Below, piece after piece: positions 1 through 8,187 of a stretch of 64,000 bases of DNA (position 1 is its first letter; each line of letters starts with the position of its first letter). A model generated the notes under the pieces. It did not search any database and was not told where the DNA came from. It was given only the letters and a program-made list of their open reading frames with translations. The translations under genes and the position numbers were made by a program. The stretch is from CALKYB01 sp964510575 (lineage in GTDB: Bacteria > Bdellovibrionota_C > UBA2361 > SZUA-149 > CALKYB01), in assembly GCA_964510575.1 (NCBI GenBank), contig CAZECN010000014.1:1-64000 (forward strand), written 5' to 3'.

Positions 1-105
1 AGAGCCGACCTCGAATACTCCGAAATACCCTTTGATAGCTGCCAATATCAATGCGACCAGCATTGATAATTTAATAGGCATTCTTAACTGTTTAAAAAAA
101 TCCAT
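1..105 (-). CDS. N-terminus of an unidentified membrane protein, cut by the window edge
   Basis: The minus strand is open from an ATG at 103-105 to the window edge, giving 35 codons that begin MDFFKQLRMPIKLS. A hydrophobic stretch follows (LSMLVALILAAI), which looks like a signal anchor or first transmembrane helix. A GAAGGA ribosome-binding site lies just upstream of the ATG on the minus strand, which supports the start. It is divergent from the gene at 331. Too little is present to name a family. Confidence 0.6.
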   Translation of the reverse strand, partial: MDFFKQLRMPIKLSMLVALILAAIKGYFGVFEVGS

Positions 106-330
106 TAAAAAATCCTTCAAGCAAATAGCCTGTTACCTCTACTATTATTATTGGGGAATAGAGCCAATATGGTGCATTTATAAACACCTGATATCACTAT
201 AAATTTTCGAATAGTCCTTCTAGTAAAACCCTAACTAGGGCTAAATCACACTTCCAGCCCTGAGCAGCATAACTAAGACGTGTAGGAATTTGTTGATTTC
301 TACTGCGGAAATTTTTTGAGGTCTTTAAAA
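106..330. promoter_or_regulatory. Divergent intergenic region with a small CCCTA/TAGGG inverted repeat
   Basis: No gene is visible in these 225 bases. They separate two divergent genes and so should hold both promoters. At 229-240 there is an inverted repeat of 5-bp arms, CCCTA-AC-TAGGG. The same half-sites occur in the repeat upstream of the Rrf2 gene (11112-11138) with a different spacing, so a shared regulator is only a weak possibility. GAGG at 318-321 is the ribosome-binding site of the next gene. Confidence 0.35.
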
Positions 331-801
331 ATGGCACTTATACGTGAGCAATCACCCACTAATCCCCAAGCAGAGCTTTCTTTCGACGATCGCTTAAAAA
401 ATGTCGAGATGGCTGACTATAGAGCCAAAGCCGAACACTGCTCTGCTTTGAAAGACTTCGTTAACTCCAACTATCCAGACTCAAAATATGCATCTGCGAC
501 TCAACAGCTTCAGCAAGTAGCTGAACTCAATATGAATAATGGAGTTGCTACAAATGAGCCTATTGCAGAAAATACTATAGAAAATATTCCAGAAGCTGAA
601 AAAGCTTTAGCTGACCAATTTCTTGATAACGTTCGCACTAAAGCAACGAAGGCTGAGCTTGACCCAGCGGCTGCAACAGATCTTGCTAATATCACAGCCG
701 AGTCTCTCGGATGCTGTTCTGCAACTAAGGATTACCTGCAAGCAGAGATACAGAATATTTTCTTTGGCTCAACTAATCAAGACAACTCTCAAATTAGCTA
801 A
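331..801 (+). CDS. Unidentified 156-residue acidic protein
   Basis: I do not recognise this protein. The frame also allows a TTG start at 316, but the ATG at 331 is chosen because GAGG (318-321) sits at ribosome-binding distance. The product is soluble-looking, rich in Ala, Asn and Glu, with no signal peptide or membrane segment, and has an adjacent Cys pair near the C-terminus (GCCSATKDY). It ends 18 bases before the next gene on the same strand, so the two are probably cotranscribed and may work together. Confidence 0.6.
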   Translation: MALIREQSPTNPQAELSFDDRLKNVEMADYRAKAEHCSALKDFVNSNYPDSKYASATQQLQQVAELNMNNGVATNEPIAENTIENIPEAEKALADQFLDNVRTKATKAELDPAAATDLANITAESLGCCSATKDYLQAEIQNIFFGSTNQDNSQIS

Positions 802-819
802 GTAAAATCGGCTCAGTCA

Positions 820-1518
820 ATGTCTCTAGAAACTAGAAATCTAATCAATCAAATTGAAAACTCTCCTGACACTCAGCGAAAAAGGGGTAGGTTTAACTTT
901 GGATCCAGAGGACTACTCTCACGACTAAAAACTACTCTAACAAGAAGGCTTGGTGGTTTTGATCTAGATGGGAGCGGCAGTATTGATCTCAGCGAATACG
1001 ATGCAAAGCGTTTAGCAAAAGCCAATGGCTTACTAGAACAACCTCTAACTAAACTAGGCCTGAACACCCTCGCAGGACGACCTATTTCTATAGATGACCT
1101 TGATTCTTTAGTTAGAGAGCAACACTGGAAAGAAGAAATTCCAAAAGACGGCCCCTTGGATCAATATTTTTCATCTCTAGAGGTTAGCAAAAGTATAAAA
1201 GTACCAGCCCCGGAGCTAGATAAATACTGGAGTGACAACATGGGGAGCAGTGCAATGCCTGAACCAAGACTTGGCCAGGTAAATCTGAATTCCTACCAGC
1301 CTTCAAGTAAAGAGAAAGTAGCCTCGGCTCAATCAGCGCCTTTAGGTGATGGAAGCATGGCTAAAAGACAGAAGCAAAAGGGAGTTATAGCTAAGCTTTT
1401 GGATTCTCTTTTGGAAGGATTAATTGGAGCCTTGATAACTTTCTTTGGTTTCAATAGAAGCCTTAATAGCCTCCGATCAAAGAAGATTGCCAAAATAAGA
1501 AAGAAAGCTAGAAAGTAA
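820..1518 (+). CDS. Unidentified protein with one EF-hand and a C-terminal membrane segment
   Basis: The 232-residue product carries a canonical 12-residue EF-hand loop at residues 48-59 (D48, D50, S52, S54, E59; core DLDGSGSIDLSE), which should bind calcium. It is flanked by a basic N-terminal region. Near residues 190-215 a hydrophobic stretch (LLEGLIGALITFFGF) precedes a strongly basic tail, as in a tail-anchored membrane protein or a hydrophobic helix facing a basic cytoplasmic end. There is no N-terminal signal peptide. It follows the 331-801 gene by 18 bases. Calcium binding is inferred from the motif; the role is unknown. Confidence 0.6.
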   Translation: MSLETRNLINQIENSPDTQRKRGRFNFGSRGLLSRLKTTLTRRLGGFDLDGSGSIDLSEYDAKRLAKANGLLEQPLTKLGLNTLAGRPISIDDLDSLVREQHWKEEIPKDGPLDQYFSSLEVSKSIKVPAPELDKYWSDNMGSSAMPEPRLGQVNLNSYQPSSKEKVASAQSAPLGDGSMAKRQKQKGVIAKLLDSLLEGLIGALITFFGFNRSLNSLRSKKIAKIRKKARK

Positions 1519-1523
1519 AAAGC

Positions 1524-2738
1524 TTATTCCGGCAGCAATTCAATCTTAGTCACTGGACTTAAATCAAACTTCTCAAGAACCTTAACAACATCCGAATACT
1601 GAACAGCTTCCAGAGCCTGAACTTCATCTTTCAAAGAAGAATACTCGCCACGATAAATAAACCCAGTGCCCACAGCCATAAGACGACGCATTGAAGTTTC
1701 ACCATGCAAGACCAATCTAGAAGTCAGTTTAGTTTTAGCTCTATCAAAAGCTTCTTCGCTGATAAAATTCTTCGGATTTTTAAGAATACCAGCGAGTATT
1801 TCACTAACCTGAGAAAGCTTATCTGGTTCGCAACTACTATAAGCATAGATTAGCCCTGTTCGATCCATTTGGTCTGAGTCAATAACAGCCACCTCAGCAA
1901 GACCTTTGTCTACGATCTCCCAGTAAGCTGCAGACCCTGAGGAATCTCCCAACATGCAAGTTAATAGCTGCACCGCATAGCGATCGCTATCCGCAGCACT
2001 AGGGCCAGGAACAACGAAACAAACATGCGAACCCTGAAGGTCTTTTTTTCTAATAACCTTAGAACGATCTTCAGGCTGATCTTCACGATACTCTCTTTCA
2101 ACAGAAAAATCCTGCCAAGACGAGCAATGCTTCTCCACCAATTCCACTGTTTTTTCCCAGTCGACCTTGCCCGTCGCAACAAAAACCATATTTGAAGGCG
2201 TGTATCTGGCATTGAAATAATCGAGCATCTTATCGCGCTCGAGCTGACTAACAGACTCTGTTGAACCAAGAACAGAGTTTCCGGCAGTATGCCCCTTAAA
2301 AAACTCAGCTAAAGAAGACTCAAATAAAACATGCACAGGGCGATCTTTGTACAGAGCAATCTCTTCGAGAATGACTTTCTTTTCAGTCTTAAACTCTTCA
2401 GGGTCCAAGGAAGGTCGGAGCATATCTGAAAGCAACTCCAAACCAGTTTCGAAATACTCAGGTAACAGACCCATGTAATACACTGTGTTTTCTTCACTCG
2501 TCCAAGCATTAGCCTGGGCACCAATCGCTCCAAGCTGAAAAGTCACATCTAAGGCTGAACGATTATGGGTTCCTTTGAACATCATGTGTTCAAGGAAATG
2601 AGAAACACCAGACACTTCTGGAGATTCATCTCTCGCCCCTGTCTTAACAAAAAAACCTAAAGCAGCACTAACAGCCTCATCTCTGGTTTCCCCAATCAAG
2701 GTAAGCCCATTTTCTAGAGTGTGTTTTTGAAATTTCAA
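1524..2738 (-). CDS. M16B zinc peptidase, catalytic subunit
   Basis: Processing-type metallopeptidase of the M16 (insulinase/MPP/PqqL) family, 404 residues. The inverted zinc motif HFLEH is at residues 47-51, and the third ligand is a Glu near 125-126 in ILEEIALYKD. The C-terminal half lacks the conserved Arg of the R/Y substrate-binding pair. The neighbouring gene has that pair but no zinc site, so the two should form a heterodimer, as known for bacterial M16B pairs. Translation starts at a TTG (2736-2738) with a purine-rich AAAGGGAAAGAAGA stretch just upstream. It is the second gene of the pair. Confidence 0.9.
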   Translation of the reverse strand: MKFQKHTLENGLTLIGETRDEAVSAALGFFVKTGARDESPEVSGVSHFLEHMMFKGTHNRSALDVTFQLGAIGAQANAWTSEENTVYYMGLLPEYFETGLELLSDMLRPSLDPEEFKTEKKVILEEIALYKDRPVHVLFESSLAEFFKGHTAGNSVLGSTESVSQLERDKMLDYFNARYTPSNMVFVATGKVDWEKTVELVEKHCSSWQDFSVEREYREDQPEDRSKVIRKKDLQGSHVCFVVPGPSAADSDRYAVQLLTCMLGDSSGSAAYWEIVDKGLAEVAVIDSDQMDRTGLIYAYSSCEPDKLSQVSEILAGILKNPKNFISEEAFDRAKTKLTSRLVLHGETSMRRLMAVGTGFIYRGEYSSLKDEVQALEAVQYSDVVKVLEKFDLSPVTKIELLPE

Positions 2739-2751
2739 TCTTCTTTCCCTT

Positions 2752-2794
2752 TATACTCAACCTAGTTTAAATTTCGTCTTATAACGTTCTAGCC
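2752..2794 (+). repeat. Truncated copy of the TTTAAATTTCG palindromic element
   Basis: This stretch begins with the left arm TATACTCAACC and the core TTTAAATTTCGTCTT. It matches the first ~42 bases of the complete element at 10716-10772 with only a few differences. The right arm (GGTTGAGTATA) is missing: the match stops at TCTAG and the sequence continues as M16 coding sequence. The stop codon of the upstream M16 gene (CTA at 2789-2791 on the plus strand) lies inside the element, so this copy may have set that protein's C-terminus. Confidence 0.75.
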
Positions 2795-4021
2795 ACTAAG
2801 CTCGACAGGCTCTGGTCCAATCACCACCAAGGCAACCGGATTAGCTGGAAACTTTTCCCCATAGTTTGCAATATCTTCGATCCCGACTTTGTCAATTGAT
2901 TGCTTTACCTCATCCACACTTCTAACCCTCTCGAGGCTCCACCAGTTATGGGCAATTGTAGATGCTCGTGCTGAACTAACTTCACTTTGCATAACAACAC
3001 GAGACTTTAGATCTGCTTTAGCTCTATTCAATTCTTCCTCTGTTAGATTATTTCCAACCCCTTGAAGCTCTCCGTACATCACATCAAGACATTCACGGGC
3101 ATTGGCAGGGGTTGTACCTGCATAGGCAATTATAGCAGCCCTACCGGGCGCCCCACTATGAGATGAGCGCACACTGTAAACCAAACCTCTTTTCTCTCGA
3201 ACCTCAATGAACAGACGACCCGACATACCTCCAGAAAGGACCCCATTAGCCACCTTGGCCACATAGTAGTTGTCTTGATCTGTAGCTATACTAGGATAGG
3301 CCAAAGCCAACTGCACTTGGTTAGAGTCCTTCATTATGTGCCGACTTCGATACTCAGAAATCTGCTCACCAGGAGAAAGTCTTTTGCACTCACCACTCCA
3401 AGAACCAAAAAGCCTCTCAATTGTTGCCTTTACATTCCCCCAGTCAAAATTACCGGCCACCCCAATAACCGTATTCGACGGCCTAAACAGTCTGTCGTGT
3501 AGATCTTTAAGGTTATCAATAGAAACATTGGCAACTGTCTCCACATTACCCATTTGTGGGTTTCCAAACGGACTTGGGTAGAAAAGGTTACTGAGCTCAA
3601 CCATCACCTTTCCTGATGGCTCGTCTTCTAATGAACGCAACTCCTGCAGAGCAATTTGCCGAACTGGCTCCAACTCCGGTTCAGGAAAGCTCGGCTCAAG
3701 TATCAACTTGCTTGTTAACTCCAAAGCTTTTTCAAATTTATCAGGCAACATTGCAGCGGAAAAACTGCAAGCTTCAATTCCTGCCGAACGCCCTCTACTC
3801 ACCCCTAAGTTTTCAAATGCCTCCGAAAGCTCGCGAGAGCTCATGCCTCCAGCACCTTTCCCTAGCATTTCCATCATAAGAGAGCTTCCACCTAGCTCCT
3901 CTGGTTTATCGTAGGCAGCTCCACCGGTGATATAGATAGTGAAGGCAGTAGAGACACTACCCTTGGCAGGCTCAGCTACCACGGTCAGACCATTGTTAAG
4001 ACGATGGGTTAAAATTTCCAT
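2789..4021 (-). CDS. M16B peptidase-like protein, non-catalytic partner subunit
   Basis: M16 family protein of 410 residues in which the zinc motif is lost: where HxxEH belongs there is SLMMEM (residues 47-52). The C-terminal half keeps the R/Y substrate-binding signature (VREKRGLVYSV). That is the known division of labour in heterodimeric M16B enzymes such as the Sphingomonas and Thermus pairs, so this should be the substrate-binding subunit for the enzyme at 1524-2738. No signal peptide is evident. It is the first gene of the minus-strand pair and is separated from the second by a truncated repeat element that holds its own stop codon. Confidence 0.88.
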   Translation of the reverse strand: MEILTHRLNNGLTVVAEPAKGSVSTAFTIYITGGAAYDKPEELGGSSLMMEMLGKGAGGMSSRELSEAFENLGVSRGRSAGIEACSFSAAMLPDKFEKALELTSKLILEPSFPEPELEPVRQIALQELRSLEDEPSGKVMVELSNLFYPSPFGNPQMGNVETVANVSIDNLKDLHDRLFRPSNTVIGVAGNFDWGNVKATIERLFGSWSGECKRLSPGEQISEYRSRHIMKDSNQVQLALAYPSIATDQDNYYVAKVANGVLSGGMSGRLFIEVREKRGLVYSVRSSHSGAPGRAAIIAYAGTTPANARECLDVMYGELQGVGNNLTEEELNRAKADLKSRVVMQSEVSSARASTIAHNWWSLERVRSVDEVKQSIDKVGIEDIANYGEKFPANPVALVVIGPEPVELSG

Positions 4022-4140
4022 TAATTTAAGGACTGTTGAAGGTTTTTAGGCAGACGCAACTATAGCAGCATTGCACAGCTCGCAAAACCAGCAAAAAGAG
4101 GGTAGTCTTGTCAGGTTACTTCAATAAAATAATATATTTT

Positions 4141-4443
4141 ATGTCAGAATCAACTTTTCACTGCTTTTCCTGTAATGCCGATTTAAAGGAACACCTCTTA
4201 TCACCTATTGGCCGTAGTGCGGTTTGTGATAAGTGCCTAGCCGACATACGATGTTGCAAAAACTGTAAAGAGTTTGATGAAAGTCTCTATAACTCCTGCA
4301 AAGAAACTGAAGCCGATAGAATCGTCGATAAGGAAAAAGCTAATTTTTGCGACTGGTTTAAGCCTAACCTAGCGGGTGGAAGAGCAAAGGCTGAAGAATC
4401 CAAAGCGGATAAATTTGCAGAGCTCGACAAGCTTTTCAAGTAA
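4141..4443 (+). CDS. Small zinc-ribbon-like conserved protein (CxxC ... NFCDWF)
   Basis: A 100-residue protein with CFSC and CDKC pairs followed by CCKNC, a lone Cys and a final Cys in ANFCDWF. This is the pattern of a widespread uncharacterised bacterial family whose members carry CxxC pairs and end their conserved part with DKE-ANFCDYF. Metal binding is likely. An in-frame TTG at 4108 would add 11 residues (SGYFNKIIYF), but the ATG at 4141 is chosen because family members begin just before the first CxxC. No strong ribosome-binding site is visible for either start. The C-terminal tail is Lys/Ala/Glu-rich. Confidence 0.7.
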   Translation: MSESTFHCFSCNADLKEHLLSPIGRSAVCDKCLADIRCCKNCKEFDESLYNSCKETEADRIVDKEKANFCDWFKPNLAGGRAKAEESKADKFAELDKLFK

Positions 4444-4455
4444 ACACAGTCTCAA

Positions 4456-5295
4456 CTATTGCTGACAGCCTGGACAAAAAAAGCTACTACGGCCTCCTAC
4501 TTTCTCTCTGACAATTTCAGTCCTACAACTAGAACAGGCCTCCCCTTCCCTAGCGTAAACTTTAAGATACTTCTGATAACTGCCTGTCTCTCCGGTGGTT
4601 TGTTGAAAATCAGAAAAGGTAGTTCCACAGTTTTTAATGGCTTTCTTTAAAATCTTTCGCGACTGGTTTCTTAATAATTTTATCTCCTCGTCGCTCAAAG
4701 AATCCAGAGTTCTCTCTGGATGTATACCCGAGCAAAATAAAATCTCGCAGACATAAATATTACCAAGTCCTACAATCTTATCCTGCCTCATTAAAAAATT
4801 TCTTAAAGATTGACTCGAGTTGCCAATCAGAGACTTCAGCTTATCCGCAGTAAATTCGGAGGATAGGGGCTCAACCCCACCAGAGCCCAGTTCAGCTAAA
4901 TCACTAACTATCTTCACTGTTCCAAACTTCCTGACATCGAAAAACTTTAGGTCACTTCTCTTCGATTTTTTGCGAAGAGCCATTTCCAGTCGAAGATGGC
5001 GAGGATCCAGAGATGCTGAACTCTCGTTAACTAAGGTTTCAGGGAGTGCGGCTCCAGAATTCCAAAGAAGTCTACCCGTCATTCTCAAGTGAAATGCGAC
5101 GAATTTACCCTGAGAAAGAGAAAGGACAATTTCCTTACCAACTCTAAAAACATCCTTTATTTGCTGGTCTTTAACAGCTGACGGACGAAGTTTTATCCGA
5201 GCTTTATCATGCACCACCAAGGATTCAATCCACTGATTTTTTAGTAGTGGGTTAAGCTGATTTGCCACTGTTTCAACTTCTGGTAATTCAGGCAT
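4456..5295 (-). CDS. mutM: Formamidopyrimidine-DNA glycosylase
   Basis: Bifunctional base-excision repair enzyme that removes 8-oxoguanine and formamidopyrimidines and cuts the abasic strand. The 279-residue product has the obligatory N-terminus PELPEVET, with the catalytic Pro (residue 2) and Glu (residue 3), and the C-terminal zinc finger with CSSC and CPGC pairs at about residues 254-277. Length is normal for the family. It converges with the zinc-ribbon gene at 4141-4443 (12-base gap) and diverges from the receiver gene at 5411. Some insertions relative to E. coli are seen between the N-terminal lobe and the H2TH region. Confidence 0.95.
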   Translation of the reverse strand: MPELPEVETVANQLNPLLKNQWIESLVVHDKARIKLRPSAVKDQQIKDVFRVGKEIVLSLSQGKFVAFHLRMTGRLLWNSGAALPETLVNESSASLDPRHLRLEMALRKKSKRSDLKFFDVRKFGTVKIVSDLAELGSGGVEPLSSEFTADKLKSLIGNSSQSLRNFLMRQDKIVGLGNIYVCEILFCSGIHPERTLDSLSDEEIKLLRNQSRKILKKAIKNCGTTFSDFQQTTGETGSYQKYLKVYAREGEACSSCRTEIVREKVGGRSSFFCPGCQQ

Positions 5296-5410
5296 AAATC
5301 TTGACCTTCTAGGTGAGATATTGTCGGCTAACTTATTCCCTAGAATCCGAACTAAATTTAACTAGTAAGGAATTAGAAGCCAATTTAAATCATCCTTCAT
5401 CATAAAAGCT

Positions 5411-6370
5411 ATGGAAAAGAAAAAGGTGCTATTAATAGAAAAAAATCCCGCAGTCCAGGCGCAGGCTAGTCTTGCCCTGAGCCAAATCGGTTACGCAGTG
5501 CGCACCGTTTCTAATACTGCTGCGATTGATGAAAACATCGAAAAAATTCAACCGGATGCAATAATTTGCTCAGATAGTTTACCAGGGTTTGACCCCTTAG
5601 AGCTATCTTCAAGACTCAAGCAAACTGAGGCATCGAGAAATATTGTAACTTTACTTTTAGTCGACAGAGACAAAGTAGAGGAATTTCAAAGCAACCCAAA
5701 AATTTCCACAATTGACGAGGTTTTGGCAAAACCGTTTAGGACTGGACAATTAACTAGAGCCGTTCAAAGAGCAGTTGCCAATGCCTACAATGTAGAAGCA
5801 GAGACATCAGATGCTCTTCTACTACTGATCAAAGACCCATTTTTACAAAAGATATTAGAAAGATTGTTTGATAAAAACAATATCCCTTGGCAACTTTGTG
5901 AAGACACCACAGAGTTAATCTCTGCAACACAGAAAGTTGCCTTTCCAGCAATTATAGCTGAGTGGGAAGCCATCGAAGGTGTGGACTGGTTTGATCCAGA
6001 GAAAATGGGTGAACTGATAGTCATTCTTGAAGATGAGGCCAATCTCATGGCCATTGAAAAAGCAGAGAAAGTCCATTTTATTACTCGCCCTCTGACTTAT
6101 AAAGTCATTGAAAAAATTCTTAGTCGAGTAATTGAAATCGGGGTAGAGCGTTACGCGTTTAACACTAGGCAGTTAGAACAAGGCGCTCAAGCTATGCTCG
6201 CTGCAAGAATTAGTGCTGCGATTTTTGAAAGATTAATCAATCAGCAATCTCTGAGAGATGGGCAATGGGACACTGCTGGAGAAGCTGCTGAAGAGGAAGT
6301 TCTCAGGGTATGTCAGGAATTTGAAAAGCTTTTCCCAATGAGAGAACAGGTTGGCAGCGCGGACGGCTAA
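5411..6370 (+). CDS. Double-receiver regulatory protein with a degenerate second receiver
   Basis: The 319-residue product starts with a CheY-like receiver (about 3-125). D55 (ICSDSLPG) is the likely phosphoacceptor and the KPF lysine is kept, but the acidic pair after strand 1 is replaced by E10-K11. Residues 135-240 look like a second receiver (LLLIKDPF at strand 1, RPLT in place of KP) that has Trp where Asp should be (IAEWEAIEG), so it is a pseudo-receiver. The last 70 residues are helical with no DNA-binding motif I recognise. It overlaps the next gene, on the opposite strand, by 4 bases tail to tail. Possible roles include protein-protein signalling. Confidence 0.65.
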   Translation: MEKKKVLLIEKNPAVQAQASLALSQIGYAVRTVSNTAAIDENIEKIQPDAIICSDSLPGFDPLELSSRLKQTEASRNIVTLLLVDRDKVEEFQSNPKISTIDEVLAKPFRTGQLTRAVQRAVANAYNVEAETSDALLLLIKDPFLQKILERLFDKNNIPWQLCEDTTELISATQKVAFPAIIAEWEAIEGVDWFDPEKMGELIVILEDEANLMAIEKAEKVHFITRPLTYKVIEKILSRVIEIGVERYAFNTRQLEQGAQAMLAARISAAIFERLINQQSLRDGQWDTAGEAAEEEVLRVCQEFEKLFPMREQVGSADG

Positions 6371-6669
6371 CGATTTTCCCTAATTCTTTTCCTTAACTTA
6401 CTGAAATCATCATCGACCGCTCCTTCTTCTTCTAAGTCGGCGACATCATAAACTGGCTCTTCGCTGGCTTCGCTCACACCATACTCTGCGGATGAAACAC
6501 CAACCAAAGTCATAGCTTGTCGCATGATTTCCACACCATACTTATCAAAGTAGGTACTAAGAAGAATGCTTAAGAAGGTAGAAAACAAGAAGCCGATTGC
6601 CGCTTTAGACTTGGTAAAAGTGTAGCGCCTCTGCATCCGGTTCTGATGTCTTTGATAGTTATTAGCCAA
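6367..6669 (-). CDS. Small single-span membrane protein, unknown
   Basis: A 100-residue protein with a basic N-terminus (about residues 1-22), one hydrophobic segment near residues 25-43 (AIGFLFSTFLSILLSTYF) and a highly acidic C-terminal third (EEPVYDVADLEEEG). It starts with TTG; a strong GGGAGG ribosome-binding site 7-8 bases upstream supports that start. I do not recognise the family. It ends within the last codons of the opposing receiver gene. Confidence 0.6.
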   Translation of the reverse strand: MANNYQRHQNRMQRRYTFTKSKAAIGFLFSTFLSILLSTYFDKYGVEIMRQAMTLVGVSSAEYGVSEASEEPVYDVADLEEEGAVDDDFSKLRKRIRENR

Positions 6670-6800
6670 ATCAAGCCTCCCTGCTCATGTTATGCTTTAA
6701 AAGCTGAAACAGTAGCTCTAATTTTGTTATTAGTTACAGTAGGTTAGCTATTGGTCGCCTTATGTTCCGAAATCACAGCTAGAGGTCATAACAACTGTGT

Positions 6801-7199
6801 ATGGCTAGAAATAAAAAAAATGGGATGAAAGGGAACCAGAAGGTTAGCTCACGACCAAAGTCCAAGAAAAGTAACCCAAAGATTGAAGGACAAAAAAACA
6901 GACACGATCCTTATAAAGCCCTCAAACGATATAAAGCCAATCATCTAGACAAATTTTCAACTAACAAAGCTCAAACTATCAGCTATTATACTGCCAAAGG
7001 AAAAACTTCGGTCAGACTAGTTCCAGCCACCTGGGGCCTAGTCTTTAGTTATGCGATTCTAAATGCTTTTGCTGTTTTTGGAGTAAGAATTATCTGGCTG
7101 GCCTACTTCGGAAAACCTTCAGCTGATTTTATCACCCCTAGCTCAGAGGTGATTGTGGTCCATCAAGAACAGAAATTTAACCCAGGACCAGTAAGATAA
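6801..7199 (+). CDS. Small basic protein with a C-terminal membrane segment, unknown
   Basis: A 132-residue product. The first ~70 residues are extremely rich in Lys, Asn and Ser and probably disordered. A hydrophobic stretch near residues 75-103 (WGLVFSYAILNAFAVFGVRIIW) follows, then a short tail. The topology resembles a membrane anchor with a nucleic-acid- or lipid-binding cytoplasmic arm, but no family is recognised. No good ribosome-binding site is visible. It converges with cysE, ending 7 bases from it. Confidence 0.55.
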   Translation: MARNKKNGMKGNQKVSSRPKSKKSNPKIEGQKNRHDPYKALKRYKANHLDKFSTNKAQTISYYTAKGKTSVRLVPATWGLVFSYAILNAFAVFGVRIIWLAYFGKPSADFITPSSEVIVVHQEQKFNPGPVR

Positions 7200-7206
7200 A
7201 AAACTC

Positions 7207-8187
7207 TTAGCTTTTTGCCTTTTTTACGGCTTTAATCACTGGTGGTCCTGCTTCATTGGCAACCAAACTGCCTGCTGGAACACTTTTCATAAGAAAAACG
7301 TTACCTGCAATAGTAGAGCCAGCACCAATAACCGTATCTCCACCAAGTATCGAAGCGTTAGAATATACAACTACATCATCCTCAAGTGTGGGGTGCCGCT
7401 GAATATTCTTAATAGGGTTTCCATTATCGTCCAATGGAAAGCTCTTAGCCCCTATCGTCACACCTTGGTAAAGCTTAACATTTTTACCAATAACTGATGT
7501 CTCACCTATTACGACACCCGTGCCATGATCAATAAAAAAGCCTTCAGCAATTTGAGCGCCAGGATGAATATCAATACCCGTCTCTTGGTGGGTCCATTCC
7601 GCCATGATCCTTGGAATCAGGGGTAGGTCCAATTTATATAGTTCATGAGCAATTCTATGAGAGACTATCGCCATTAAACCTGGGGAGGCCAGCTTTACCT
7701 CAGCATAGGAGAGAACCGCAGGGTCTCCATTATAGGCGGCTTTTATATCATCAATTAGCTTAACTCTAACCGAAGGCAGTTTGGCAAAAAACTCTCGGGT
7801 TAAGGCTACAGCCTCTTTATGCAATTGCTTTAAGTCAATCTCAGTGGAGATGGTACCAGACGATATATCTCTAAATGGTAAGGCTTTCTCAACCTGCGGC
7901 TGTAGCCTTTCCCAAGAATAGTTCAACAAACTGTTTAAGAAATCTGGTAAATTTTCAGTATCCTCTGGGTTCGGAGAAAACTTACCCGGCAGCATTACCT
8001 CGATCAAGGCATGCAAGGATTCAAGAACTGCTTCAATTTTTGGATAGCAAGATACAATATTCTCGGGACAATCAGTTTGATTGCAAACGGTATAAAGAGG
8101 TTCTAGCTTCTCTACAGTTTCAGCTATTCGCTCACTGTCGACCTCTACCTGTATCTCATTACAATTTTGACTATTTTCTGTTTTCAA
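7207..8187 (-). CDS. cysE: Serine O-acetyltransferase
   Basis: Makes O-acetylserine from serine and acetyl-CoA, the carbon acceptor for sulfide in cysteine synthesis. The 326-residue product is of the long bacterial type: a helical N-terminal region of about 170 residues, then left-handed beta-helix hexapeptide repeats with IDIHPGAQI, the catalytic segment DHGTGVVIGE and GVTIGAKSF. Translation appears to start at a TTG that overlaps the end of the methyltransferase gene by 17 bases, so the two are translationally linked. The product is used by CysK (16720-17652). Confidence 0.9.
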   Translation of the reverse strand: MKTENSQNCNEIQVEVDSERIAETVEKLEPLYTVCNQTDCPENIVSCYPKIEAVLESLHALIEVMLPGKFSPNPEDTENLPDFLNSLLNYSWERLQPQVEKALPFRDISSGTISTEIDLKQLHKEAVALTREFFAKLPSVRVKLIDDIKAAYNGDPAVLSYAEVKLASPGLMAIVSHRIAHELYKLDLPLIPRIMAEWTHQETGIDIHPGAQIAEGFFIDHGTGVVIGETSVIGKNVKLYQGVTIGAKSFPLDDNGNPIKNIQRHPTLEDDVVVYSNASILGGDTVIGAGSTIAGNVFLMKSVPAGSLVANEAGPPVIKAVKKAKS

